Assembly: GCA_024103175.1 (NCBI GenBank)
Contig: JAGFJE010000126.1
Coordinates: 1-56,895 of the forward strand
From: Phaeodactylibacter sp.
GTDB lineage: Bacteria > Bacteroidota > Bacteroidia > Chitinophagales > Saprospiraceae
Direction: 5' to 3'
DNA: 56,895 nt
Positions 1 to 8,624 of the stretch are shown in pieces (the first letter of the stretch is position 1; each line of letters starts with the position of its first letter). The notes beneath the pieces were generated by a model, which saw nothing but the letters and a program-made list of their open reading frames with translations, did not search any database and had not been told where the DNA came from. The position numbers were made by a program, and so were the translations under genes.

Positions 1-1
1 G

Positions 2-202
2 CAGCAAAAACAACTGCGGAAACAGGAGAAAAAGCTGGCCAAACAACAGAAGGAACAGGAAAAGGCTATGAAAGAGCAGGAAAAAGCCATGAAGAAACAG
101 GAGAAGGCGCTGAAAGAACAGGAAAAAGCACTGAAAGCGCAGGGAAAGGCACAGAAGCAACAAAAAAAGCAGAACGAGAAGCAAGGCAATAACGGCCAAT
201 GA
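2..202 (+). CDS. C-terminal fragment of a Lys/Gln/Glu-rich coiled-coil protein (5' end outside window)
   Basis: An open frame enters from the left edge and stops with TGA at 200-202, giving 66 residues. It is almost entirely Lys, Gln, Glu and Ala, with about five 7-residue repeats of the type KEQEKAM/KKQEKAL, the heptad pattern of a long single helix or coiled coil. The DNA is correspondingly a diverged 21-bp tandem repeat. The rest of the protein lies outside the window, so its function cannot be named. It is convergent with the glycosyltransferase gene that ends 21 nt away. The other frames in this stretch have less plausible composition. Confidence 0.6.
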   Translation, partial: QQKQLRKQEKKLAKQQKEQEKAMKEQEKAMKKQEKALKEQEKALKAQGKAQKQQKKQNEKQGNNGQ

Positions 203-223
203 CAAATAGGCGGCCCGGCAAGC

Positions 224-2182
224 CTACTCTCTGCCCAAATGCCGCAGGCCCCGCCAGGCAATGTCCAGGTCTTTGCTGATGTGGTAGTCTTTGGCGTACA
301 GGAAATTAAGGCGCTGTACGGTGGGCTCATCCAGTTTATCGATCCGCAGGGCGTCGAGGGGGGAAAGGACGCCCGGGCGGAGAGGGGGCAGGCTGCTGCC
401 CTGCTGGCCTGCGGAGGCGTACCCTACCCAGGAACGCCTGCCTGCCAGCACCCTCAGTATATTGCGGATCAGCCCTCCCGAATTGGGGATGAGCCACACC
501 ATTACCGGCAGGGAAACCAACAGGAGAAGGGCCAGTCCCAGGTCGGCCAGCCGTTTATTGCGGCGGCTCCGGGGTTGAGCAATGCCGTATTGTATGTCAA
601 TGGTGTACAACTCTCCCGCCGTATTTTTCGAACTGCTCCCAATAATACTGATGCTTTCCTGAGGAACGATCTTGTAATCTACCGCCGGCCCCAGGCGCGC
701 CATCCAGCTCATAATATCCTGAGCGCTGACGTCCTGTGAACAGAAGATCACTTCTTCGATCTTGTAGATCTGCACCACTTCGTCCAGTTGGGGCAGGCTG
801 CTGAGGTAGACATGCGTATCGGCGTCCGGCCAGGGGGCAACGGCGCCGATGAAATTTTTCCGCACCTGCGCCAGGTGCAGCAGCCGCTGCACGCGCTCAC
901 TCTCTTCCTGAGAACCGACGATCACCAGGTTCTTCACCTTGTTCTGGTCGAGGTTGAAATTGCCGAACCGCAAAAAATGAAGGAAGAAACGCAGGGCTAC
1001 TGTTGAAAGCGTAGCCCACATCGCCCCCAACAGGATCAAAGCCCGGGAAGACCGGTATTCCAGGTCGAGAAAGCCATACACGGCGGCCAGCAGCACGGTA
1101 CCCACCAGCAGCCCCCGCACCAGCCGGCGGATGCTGAATTGCCGGTCATACCCTCCGCTGAAGTAGACCGTGGCCAGCCAGATGGTGATGTAAAGAGGGG
1201 CGTTGAAGTACAGGAAAGAGGAATCGTAGTAGCCGGGGTCCCGAAAATGATATACCGCCCAAAAATTCTTCAGGAACGCCAGCCCCCCGAAGATGACGGC
1301 CGCGTCCAGCACCGGAAGGTATACCTTTTGCAGGAAATTGGAAACTACCGTGACCAGGGCCCGGAAATAAATGGCCGCCTGCAGCATCAGAACAAAGAGC
1401 CGGGCCTTTTCGCCCCGGAAATGCTTGCGGGCAAAAATGATCATGGCCGTGTAGAAGGCCTTCACGTAATTGAGGCTTCCTTTTTTGGTGCTCTCTCCCT
1501 TGTAGTGAATGATGGTGGCCTCCGGAAAGTAATAGTTCTTATACCCGGCCTGTATGATGCGATAGGACAGGTCAATGTCTTCTCCGTACATAAAAAAGGC
1601 CTCGTCCAGCAGGCCGATCTCCTCCAGCACGCTCCGGCGCAACAGCATGAATGCCCCGGCCAGCACTTCTACTTCGTGTATTTCCTGCTCATCCAGGTAC
1701 CCCAGATGGTAGTGGTTGAACAGGCGGGAGCGGGGAAACAGGCGGGACAGCCCGGCCGTTTTGCAGAATGCCACCCAGGGCGACGGAAACCCCCTTTTGG
1801 ACTCCGGCAGGAACTTGCCGCTGCCATCGATCATGCGCACGCCCAGCCCTCCGGCTTCCGGATGGGTATCCATAAAAGCGATGCACTTCTCGAAGGTGTC
1901 TTCTTCAACCACGGTGTCGGGGTTGAGCAAAAGGACATATTGCCCTGAAGACTGCCGTATGGCCTGGTTGTTGGCAATGGAAAAGCCGGGGTTGTGCTTG
2001 TTGGCGATGAGTTTCACCTCCGGAAACTTATCCTGCACCATGGCCACCGAGTCGTCAACAGAGTTGTTGTCCACCACCCATACCTCCGCCTCCATGCCCC
2101 GCGACGCCCGGCGTACGGACAGCAGCGCCTGCTCCAGAAAGTACTTGACGTTGTAGTTGACGATTATTATGGAAAGCTTCAT
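224..2182 (-). CDS. Glycosyltransferase family 2 fused to a degenerate sugar-phosphotransferase-like membrane domain
   Basis: Residues 1 to about 260 form a GT-A glycosyltransferase of the rhamnosyltransferase-like GT2 type: MKLSIIIVNYN start, VVDNNS, the LNPDTVVEE segment with its DxD-like Asp, and FFMYGEDIDLSYR near the domain end. Several membrane segments follow (about 280-420), then a nucleotide-binding-like stretch (VKNLVIVGSQ) and a C-terminus resembling polyprenyl-phosphate sugar-1-phosphate transferases (KRLADLGLALLLLV, then RSWVGY, then a tail like DYHISKDLDIAWRGLR). The catalytic middle of that family appears to be missing (see findings). The probable role is addition of a sugar to a lipid-linked or surface glycan at the inner membrane. 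I chose the ATG at 2182 because the match starts there and it lies 17 nt after the stop of the upstream gene; a longer frame would overlap that gene. Confidence 0.85.
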   Translation of the reverse strand: MKLSIIIVNYNVKYFLEQALLSVRRASRGMEAEVWVVDNNSVDDSVAMVQDKFPEVKLIANKHNPGFSIANNQAIRQSSGQYVLLLNPDTVVEEDTFEKCIAFMDTHPEAGGLGVRMIDGSGKFLPESKRGFPSPWVAFCKTAGLSRLFPRSRLFNHYHLGYLDEQEIHEVEVLAGAFMLLRRSVLEEIGLLDEAFFMYGEDIDLSYRIIQAGYKNYYFPEATIIHYKGESTKKGSLNYVKAFYTAMIIFARKHFRGEKARLFVLMLQAAIYFRALVTVVSNFLQKVYLPVLDAAVIFGGLAFLKNFWAVYHFRDPGYYDSSFLYFNAPLYITIWLATVYFSGGYDRQFSIRRLVRGLLVGTVLLAAVYGFLDLEYRSSRALILLGAMWATLSTVALRFFLHFLRFGNFNLDQNKVKNLVIVGSQEESERVQRLLHLAQVRKNFIGAVAPWPDADTHVYLSSLPQLDEVVQIYKIEEVIFCSQDVSAQDIMSWMARLGPAVDYKIVPQESISIIGSSSKNTAGELYTIDIQYGIAQPRSRRNKRLADLGLALLLLVSLPVMVWLIPNSGGLIRNILRVLAGRRSWVGYASAGQQGSSLPPLRPGVLSPLDALRIDKLDEPTVQRLNFLYAKDYHISKDLDIAWRGLRHLGRE

Positions 2183-2199
2183 ATATGGCAAGACAGCCT

Positions 2200-2859
2200 C
2201 TACAGCCTGGAAAGTTTGTTTTGAAGGTAGTAGATGGCAGCTTGGCAAAAGGGCCTATATTTCCCGTTTTCGAGGCTTTCCCAGGCTCTTAATTCCTGAT
2301 TCAAATCTCTTTTTGAATATGTGCTGCCTTTGTGTTTATATTTTCTCTTCAACCGTGCCCTTGCAGTATCAATAGCCTCCCTACGCCAATCTCTTAACCT
2401 TTTAATGTTTAAATTAAGGATATTATCCAGATCATTTTGTATTGCATTATCATCGGACCGGATCTCTCCACTTGAGGAAAAAGTAACACGGTTCACGATC
2501 TCAAAATTACGAGGATCAACTCTCAACGGCTTTTTACCTCTACTTTGATCACAATGCAGCATTTTCAGTGGATTGCCTTTGTTCCCATCACAAACTCCAA
2601 GCATATTCAGGTAGTTTAGGCGAAGTTCTTCGTTAATAGCTCGGGCCTCAAAATGCTCGATTTGCATCAACGGCAACCCCTTTTCATCAGTAGCTTCACT
2701 TATCCGCCTCATACAGTAGGCACAAAGATAGCCTTGTTCTTTTCTTAAAGCTTCTCTGATATCTGCTCTATTACAACTGTTGTAGGATGCCCCCGGTGTA
2801 GACCGGTATTCTCGCAGTGAGGCCGGCTCATTTTCAAGCCTTTTTTCAATATATCTCAT
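2200..2859 (-). CDS. ptuB: PtuB-like HNH endonuclease of a Septu-type defence module
   Basis: A 219-residue protein with an HNH/McrA-like nuclease core: a CxxC zinc pair (C46, C49 in YLCAYCMRR), the IEHF motif with H69, and the NxxGVCDGNKG segment around C90 and N93, followed by C103. This layout is that of the TIGR02646-type HNH proteins found as PtuB in Septu systems and beside some retrons. The upstream gene (16 nt away, same strand) encodes an AAA ATPase, the expected PtuA partner. Together they are inferred to limit phage infection by nucleic-acid cleavage. No reverse transcriptase is visible nearby, which argues against a retron. Base composition is visibly more AT-rich than in pdhC or the ribosomal genes, which suggests horizontal transfer. 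Confidence 0.85.
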   Translation of the reverse strand: MRYIEKRLENEPASLREYRSTPGASYNSCNRADIREALRKEQGYLCAYCMRRISEATDEKGLPLMQIEHFEARAINEELRLNYLNMLGVCDGNKGNPLKMLHCDQSRGKKPLRVDPRNFEIVNRVTFSSSGEIRSDDNAIQNDLDNILNLNIKRLRDWRREAIDTARARLKRKYKHKGSTYSKRDLNQELRAWESLENGKYRPFCQAAIYYLQNKLSRL

Positions 2860-2875
2860 AAATATTCCCTAAACT

Positions 2876-4117
2876 TCACTCATTGAGAAATTCGAAATGC
2901 ATCCTCGCGCGTTGCAGATCAGGATCATCACTGCCATACTTAGCTTCCATTTCCATCAGCTTCGATTTGGCTGCTTCCACTTTATCAGGGTCATCAATTA
3001 GTTCATATAACTGCCTGAACTCTTTAGCTGCAACCTCCGGGCGTTCCTTTACACCGAAATGCTCCTCTAGAATAGAATTGCTGTCCCTACCGAAGGTATG
3101 TGGCGTTTTTTCAACCAGTTTGAAATCTTCAAGGATGAATACATTTTCTCGCTCAAGGCTGCTGAGCACCTGAGGAGAGTGAGTTGTTGCTATGAATTGA
3201 ATATTAGGAAAAGCTGATTCTAACTTTGGAATAACGGAACGCTGCCAGGCAGGATGGAGATGTAGTTCAATTTCATCGATCAGCACAACTCCGTAACCTT
3301 GCAGAGGGTCTTCCAGTTCAGGATTTGCTATACTGAGCCTTCTTGCCAAGTCTCCAACCATTGCCATTACCCCTTTCTCTCCGTGAGAAAGTTGTGAAAT
3401 GGATAACCGCTCTCCATTTTTTTCAATAACGAACTCTTCAGAAGGTTGTCTTCTAACAAAAGGTTGCGAAAACCCAGGCAATAAAGTTTGTATAGCCATC
3501 CTGCAAGCTTGAAGGCCCTTATCTCTAAAATTTGGATCTTCTCTAAGTCTTTTCTCATTTTCGAAATCCTCCATCCCCCTAAACCAACGAAAGAATCCGA
3601 CAAAGCTTAAGTCTTTGGCAAAAGCATTATATAATATCGAACGAGGATGGAGGCTCGAGACATCCTCAGCCTCTAACCTTGGAAAATTAGGGATAAATCG
3701 GTTAGTCGGATAATAGGCGAAAAGAGGAATATTCAAATTCCCTAACTTACTTTGAACCCTTTCTTTGAATTGTTCAAAAAGATCCCCCCTGATTCCGTCA
3801 GGTTCTTGGTTTTCAAACTCTCCTTGGTATTCAGCATGTATCTTAAGTTCACTATCTTCCATTATCAACAAACCATTCAATGAGGTTCCTCTAGCATTTA
3901 GTTTAACATCTTTTTTCGACAATCCGGTAATTGGATTTACTTCTGTCATTTCTGAATAAAAAACATCTAACAAAACTGCACAGCCCTCAAGTATACTTGT
4001 TTTCCCCGAACCATTAACCCCAATAAACACAGCTCCACCCTTCTCCGGAAACTCCACTTCAAGTTTCTCAAAGCCCCTAAAATTTTCCAGGCTCAGATGT
4101 TTAATTCTCATTTTCAT
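2876..4117 (-). CDS. ptuA: PtuA-like AAA ATPase of a Septu-type defence module
   Basis: A 413-residue ABC/SMC-type ATPase of the AAA_21/AAA_23 group. It has Walker A GVNGSGKT (33-40), an ABC signature LSHGEKG (243-249), Walker B VVLIDE (277-282) followed by ELHLHP, and an H-loop THSP with H313. A short helical tail follows. This is the architecture of PtuA, which in Septu forms a complex with the HNH nuclease PtuB; ptuB follows 16 nt downstream, so the two are surely co-transcribed. An in-frame ATG at 4111 is an equally possible start. The gene is AT-rich against its neighbours. Other ATPases of this class (OLD, RloC-like, Gabija GajA) exist, but those carry their nuclease in the same chain or have a different partner, so Septu is the best fit. 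Confidence 0.85.
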   Translation of the reverse strand: MKMRIKHLSLENFRGFEKLEVEFPEKGGAVFIGVNGSGKTSILEGCAVLLDVFYSEMTEVNPITGLSKKDVKLNARGTSLNGLLIMEDSELKIHAEYQGEFENQEPDGIRGDLFEQFKERVQSKLGNLNIPLFAYYPTNRFIPNFPRLEAEDVSSLHPRSILYNAFAKDLSFVGFFRWFRGMEDFENEKRLREDPNFRDKGLQACRMAIQTLLPGFSQPFVRRQPSEEFVIEKNGERLSISQLSHGEKGVMAMVGDLARRLSIANPELEDPLQGYGVVLIDEIELHLHPAWQRSVIPKLESAFPNIQFIATTHSPQVLSSLERENVFILEDFKLVEKTPHTFGRDSNSILEEHFGVKERPEVAAKEFRQLYELIDDPDKVEAAKSKLMEMEAKYGSDDPDLQRARMHFEFLNE

Positions 4118-4152
4118 GCATTTTTACAGAACGGGCGCCAAGCCCCGATAAT

Positions 4153-4260
4153 CATTCCTTCACTCATTCACTCATTCACTCCTCCACTTATTCACTCATT
4201 CCCTCAATTACTCATTCCCTCAATCACTCATTCCCTCATTCCCTCAATCACTCATTCCTT
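4153..4260. repeat. 8-bp degenerate tandem array overlapping the 3' end of recR
   Basis: About thirteen 8-bp units in strict phase, mostly CATTCACT, CATTCCCT and CAATCACT. The array begins between ptuA and recR and runs into recR: the last residues of RecR (GMSD) and its TGA stop at 4244-4246 are written by array units. There are no spacers, so it is not a CRISPR array. Confidence 0.9.
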
Positions 4261-4858
4261 TATAAGGCACCCTTGCCACGATCGACCTCCCCAGCGTCAG
4301 TTCATCCGCATATTCCAGATCTCCCCCGAAGGAGATGCCCCGGGCGATGGTGCTGACCTGCACGCCGGTATCCCGCAGCTTCTTCGATAAGTAAAAAATG
4401 GTCGTTTCCCCTTCGATGGTTGGGCTGATGGCCATGATCACTTCTTTGATGCCCTCCGGCTGAATGCGCTGAACCAGGGAATCAATATTCAGGTCGGCAG
4501 GCCCAACCCCTTCTATGGGAGATATCACCCCACCGAGGATGTGGTACAGCCCCCGGTACTGGCCGGTGCTTTCGATCGCCATCACGTCCCGGATGTTTTC
4601 CACCACGCATACCAGGCTCTGGTCGCGGTGGCGGTCCGCACAGATGGCGCAGCGCTTTTCATCGGAAATGTTGTGGCAACGCTCACACTCTTTGATATTG
4701 CGGCGCATCTTCACAATCGCTTCAGCAAACTGCTCCGCCACTTCGGGCTGTTGTTTCACCAGGTGCAAAACCAGCCGGAGCGCTGTTTTCCTTCCGATAC
4801 CGGGCAGGGCGGCAAAGGCATTGACGGCCTCTTCGATAAGTTTAGACGAAAAATTCAT
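4244..4858 (-). CDS. recR: Recombination mediator protein RecR
   Basis: A 204-residue protein of normal RecR length. It has an N-terminal helix-hairpin-helix (ALPGIGRKTALRLVLHL), a four-Cys zinc finger (CERCHNISDEKRCAIC, about residues 58-73) and a TOPRIM domain (VCVVENIRDVMAIE; then ISPTIEGETT with the TOPRIM Glu). RecR acts with RecO, and in some bacteria RecF, to load RecA onto SSB-coated single-stranded DNA during gap repair. The extreme C-terminus is made of 8-bp repeat units, so its final few residues may differ from those of relatives. A TATTTTTG box ends only 5 nt before the ATG, so the mRNA may be almost leaderless. Confidence 0.96.
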   Translation of the reverse strand: MNFSSKLIEEAVNAFAALPGIGRKTALRLVLHLVKQQPEVAEQFAEAIVKMRRNIKECERCHNISDEKRCAICADRHRDQSLVCVVENIRDVMAIESTGQYRGLYHILGGVISPIEGVGPADLNIDSLVQRIQPEGIKEVIMAISPTIEGETTIFYLSKKLRDTGVQVSTIARGISFGGDLEYADELTLGRSIVARVPYKGMSD

Positions 4859-4863
4859 AAACG

Positions 4864-4871
4864 CAAAAATA
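4864..4871 (-). promoter_or_regulatory. Bacteroidota -7 box TATTTTTG for recR
   Basis: The minus strand reads TATTTTTG, a full match to TAnnTTTG, ending 5 nt before the recR ATG. No clear TTG -33 element is seen at the usual spacing. Confidence 0.4.
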
Positions 4872-5038
4872 AGAATATTGCCGGGGAAAACCGCTCGCCT
4901 CTTTTTTTAATAGTATTCCCCTGTTACAGCCCCCGGGAATAGTCCTGTAAACCTTACCCTCGGGAAGCTGTTCAATATTCAAAGAAAACAGAAAGCGGGC
5001 CGAATTCATTCCTGCCAAGCAATAGAAAGCCGCGGGGG

Positions 5039-5069
5039 TTGGGGAAACGGCCAATATTCATTTTCTTTG
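5039..5069 (+). promoter_or_regulatory. Probable promoter of pdhC (TTG, 20 nt, TTTCTTTG)
   Basis: TTG at 5039-5041 and TTTCTTTG at 5062-5069 (one mismatch to TAnnTTTG) are 20 nt apart, about 54 nt before the pdhC ATG. Confidence 0.4.
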
Positions 5070-5123
5070 TATTCCTGATCGAATAAAACGCCGACTTAGT
5101 AAAAACACTCAAAATCAAAAACC

Positions 5124-6452
<1,329 letters not shown>

Positions 6453-6460
6453 AATGAGGG

Positions 6461-6567
6461 ATAGGACACTGATTTTTTAAGATAAATTAAGATCGTTGGG
6501 ATCAGGGGCGGGGGAGGTGATCTTAAACAATCCTAATGGATCTTAACAGATCAGTGTACTATCCTAT
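6461..6567. repeat. Imperfect inverted repeat between pdhC and the kinase-like gene
   Basis: ATAGGA-CACTGAT at 6461-6473 is mirrored by ATCAGTGTACTATCCTAT at 6550-6567. Inside are further GATCTTAA/TTAAGATC pairs around a G-rich centre. It sits between convergent genes and covers the stop codon of the kinase-like gene, so it may act as a two-way terminator, but it also looks like a small dispersed repeat. Confidence 0.6.
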
Positions 6568-7088
6568 CTGGTAAGGAAAAACTCCCGGAAGTGCGCCAGT
6601 TCCTGCATTTCCTGTTCTACAAACCGGCCATAGAGGCGATCCCCAACCTGATGGCGTAAAGCGGAAATGCCTACGTCTATTAACCGGAGGCCTTTTTCTG
6701 TGAGGAATATATTGTCGAACGAAAAGCCCGGCATATCCGAAGGCCGGCGCAGATCACGGTGGACGAAGCCCGCCTTGTGCAGTTGCTCCAGTTCATCTTC
6801 AAAAACGTCCAGCCACAATTCCCGGCGTTCATACTCGTAAGCACGAAAATCTAAGGGATACAGCCTTTCCATCACCAACATATCGCTATCCAGATGCTCA
6901 TCGAAATCCAGGCGGATAAAGCGGACAACCAGGCCATTTATCTCATTGGCAAACTTCATCTTCTCCGCCTCCGAGCCGATGTCGGAGCGGGTATCCTCAC
7001 TGAATAACTTCGCCACTTCAGTTTCAGATAAAGCTATAACTGTATTGTTTGCCCCACGCGATAGTGTTTTCGGATACCGCTTCGTCAT
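6564..7088 (-). CDS. Minimal protein-kinase-like protein
   Basis: 174 residues from the ATG at 7088 (a TTG at 7115 is the alternative). It carries the catalytic hallmarks of the protein kinase fold in shortened form: a VAKLF segment (K27), an Glu-rich region near 39-42, the catalytic loop HRDL (H110, D112) with N126 of FSFDNIF, and a DVG (D138) in place of DFG. It lacks a clear glycine-rich loop and most of the C-lobe, and is much smaller than a normal Ser/Thr kinase (about 260 residues). It resembles the RIO/Kdo-kinase-like proteins that phosphorylate small molecules or lipid glycans. The substrate cannot be told. Neighbours give no hint; it is convergent with pdhC and divergent from the CoA-binding gene. 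Confidence 0.7.
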   Translation of the reverse strand: MTKRYPKTLSRGANNTVIALSETEVAKLFSEDTRSDIGSEAEKMKFANEINGLVVRFIRLDFDEHLDSDMLVMERLYPLDFRAYEYERRELWLDVFEDELEQLHKAGFVHRDLRRPSDMPGFSFDNIFLTEKGLRLIDVGISALRHQVGDRLYGRFVEQEMQELAHFREFFLTR

Positions 7089-7266
7089 AAGTGTTCTGTT
7101 TGCAATTCCACTCAAGATACACAGGATTTACCGGTTTCGGGCCGGATAAATATTATTATTCCAATCATCAACCTTCACGTTCACTTGTTGTTATCATTGT
7201 GTTGCAAGAGCACCCCAGGTTGCTCTGGTACATTTCACTTTACTTGCCCTGCTGCGGGCGTTCTCC

Positions 7267-7314
7267 AAAAGCGGGAATGCGGCTCAAGTCCCACTTTGCC
7301 GCATTCCCGCTTTT
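7267..7314 (+). promoter_or_regulatory. Perfect 17-bp stem-loop in the leader of the CoA-binding gene
   Basis: Arms 7267-7283 and 7298-7314 (AAAAGCGGGAATGCGGC and its exact complement) are separated by 14 nt. The stem ends 28 nt before the ATG at 7343. No gene lies upstream on this strand for it to terminate, so a leader or operator role is more likely than a terminator. Confidence 0.75.
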
Positions 7315-7342
7315 GAAGAACCAAAAAATCCAAACGATTTAC

Positions 7343-7702
7343 ATGAAAAAGACGCTGGTTCTGGGAGCATCCGACAACCCCATTCGCTATTCCAATGCTG
7401 CGGTCCGGAGGCTCGCTCAGGGCGGTTTCGAAGTGGTTCCGGTAGGGGTACGGGACGGAGAAATTTCAGGAGTGCCCATCCAAAAGGGACAGCCGCCAAT
7501 GAATGATGTGCATACCATTACTCTATACCTCAACCCGCAACGCCAGAAGGAATATTATGACTACATCCTCAGCCTCCAACCCAGGCGCATCATCTTCAAC
7601 CCGGGCGCCGAAAACCCGGAACTGATGAAGTTGGCGAAAGACAACGGGATCGAAGTAGAAATGGCCTGCACGCTGGTCATGCTGGCGGTGGGGCAGTATT
7701 GA
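7343..7702 (+). CDS. CoA-binding domain protein (YccU-like)
   Basis: A 119-residue single-domain protein with a Rossmann-type CoA-binding fold: MKKTLVLGASDNPIRYSNAAVRRL at the N-terminus (the nucleotide-binding turn GASDNPIRYS), PVGV after the second strand, and IIFNPGAENPEL near the C-terminus, as in the CoA_binding_2 family related to the succinyl-CoA synthetase alpha N-domain. The family is widespread and its physiological role is not well established. The start at 7343 is where the family begins; the longer open frame upstream runs through the hairpin and is not credible. Confidence 0.9.
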   Translation: MKKTLVLGASDNPIRYSNAAVRRLAQGGFEVVPVGVRDGEISGVPIQKGQPPMNDVHTITLYLNPQRQKEYYDYILSLQPRRIIFNPGAENPELMKLAKDNGIEVEMACTLVMLAVGQY

Positions 7703-7754
7703 GAGCATGTTTGGAGGATGGTTTCATGGGTTCACCGGTTCATGGTTAGATTGT

Positions 7755-8127
7755 TATGCGAATCCAGAGCTAAATGGCCCGGAGGGCCTTAATATTGGTA
7801 GGGCAAAAAACAGCAAAAGCTTCCTGAGGCCCAGCGGGCCGAAATATAAAAGGGCAGTGAAGGCAACACAAGGGCGACATTCCGGCCCTCTGGGCCTGAA
7901 CCCGTACTATAGCCTTCTTTTCAAACAACATTAAGGGGTTGTGCAAAAAGGTCTAAAGTAGACAGGATTAACAGATTAACAGGATTTACAAGATGTAGTA
8001 GCTTGCGCTACAGGGGTGTACATATCCTGAAAATCTTGTCAATCTTGTCCATCTATACTTTTTTCACAACCCCACTCCAGCCCCTTCACCTTGGGCCAGC
8101 CCGTGATTTTAGCCCTGGATTCGCATA
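7755..8127. repeat. Nested palindromic repeat element (about 370 bp) between genes
   Basis: Outer arms 7755-7774 and 8108-8127 match at 19 of 20 positions in inverted orientation (TATGCGAATCCAGAGCTAAA). Inside are two more inverted pairs: 7827-7845 with 7879-7897 (17 of 19; aggcccagcgggcc type) and 7935-7994 with 8021-8073, a long imperfect pair of the ACAGGATTAACAGATT type. No protein-coding frame is credible. It looks like a non-autonomous, REP/MITE-like composite. Confidence 0.75.
7935..8073. repeat. Dispersed-type inverted repeat (GGATTAACAG family)
   Basis: The left arm begins GGGGTTGTGCAAAAA and continues through GACAGGATTAACAG; the right arm ends CTTTTTTCACAACCCC. The arms pair over about 50 nt with a few gaps around a 26-nt loop. 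Sequences of this type (combinations of ggattaacaggatt and its complement) are common dispersed repeats in several bacterial phyla. Confidence 0.7.
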
Positions 8128-8199
8128 TTGTTAATGTGCTATGCAGCCATACAGCTGACAAAACAATGACACCGTGTATCTGTATAGCCGTGTAACCGT

Positions 8200-8238
8200 G
8201 AAAACAAAATGGGCAATGGAATGTCGTCCACTGCCCAA
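8200..8238 (-). terminator. Rho-independent terminator of the small membrane protein gene
   Basis: On the minus strand a 10-bp stem (TGGGCAGTGG with CCATTGCCCA, one G-U pair) is followed by TTTTGTTTT. It lies 40 nt past the stop of the 76-residue gene. Confidence 0.75.
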
Positions 8239-8277
8239 TCTGAAGGAAAATATTTTCCGATGGCTTAATTACCTGCT

Positions 8278-8508
8278 TCAGGCTTTAGCGCCTTTGTAGT
8301 CATGTTGGCCGGCTTCCGGCATCTTGCATTCCTCCTCCGGTGTTTTACCGCAAACGCTACACTCCCCGACCTGGTTTTTCAGCATAGGGTTATTGGTCGC
8401 GCAGGTACCCCGAAACTCCTGCCCGGTAAAAATATGCCGGATATTGATCAGGGCGAAGGAAATGCCAAACACCACAAAGATGATCGCTAAAACATATAGG
8501 AACTCCAT
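8278..8508 (-). CDS. Small membrane protein with a cysteine-rich soluble tail
   Basis: A 76-residue protein. Residues 4-24 form one membrane helix (FLYVLAIIFVVFGISFALIN). The rest is a soluble tail with Cys in GTCATNNP, the pair CSVCG and a later ECK, which could bind a metal or form a disulfide. Short proteins of this kind, with one helix then a GTCA...CxxCGK motif, are conserved in Bacteroidota without a known function. It is monocistronic with its own terminator, and mazG is transcribed away from it. The start ATG at 8508 sits just before the helix. Confidence 0.75.
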   Translation of the reverse strand: MEFLYVLAIIFVVFGISFALINIRHIFTGQEFRGTCATNNPMLKNQVGECSVCGKTPEEECKMPEAGQHDYKGAKA

Positions 8509-8624
8509 AAAATCGGATTATTGTTTTTCAAAAAGTTCTATTACTCAACAACCGCCCGCCGATATTAGTTTACTTTGCATAACCGTTAATGACGGCCGCA
8601 AATTTAGCATAAATATTAAGGAAA

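Noticed and set aside
2200..4117. Retron with PtuAB effector
   Set aside because: No reverse transcriptase or msr/msd-like structured RNA gene is visible beside the two genes.
7091..7342. N-terminal extension of the CoA-binding protein
   Set aside because: It runs through the perfect 17-bp hairpin and has no family similarity; the family starts at 7343.
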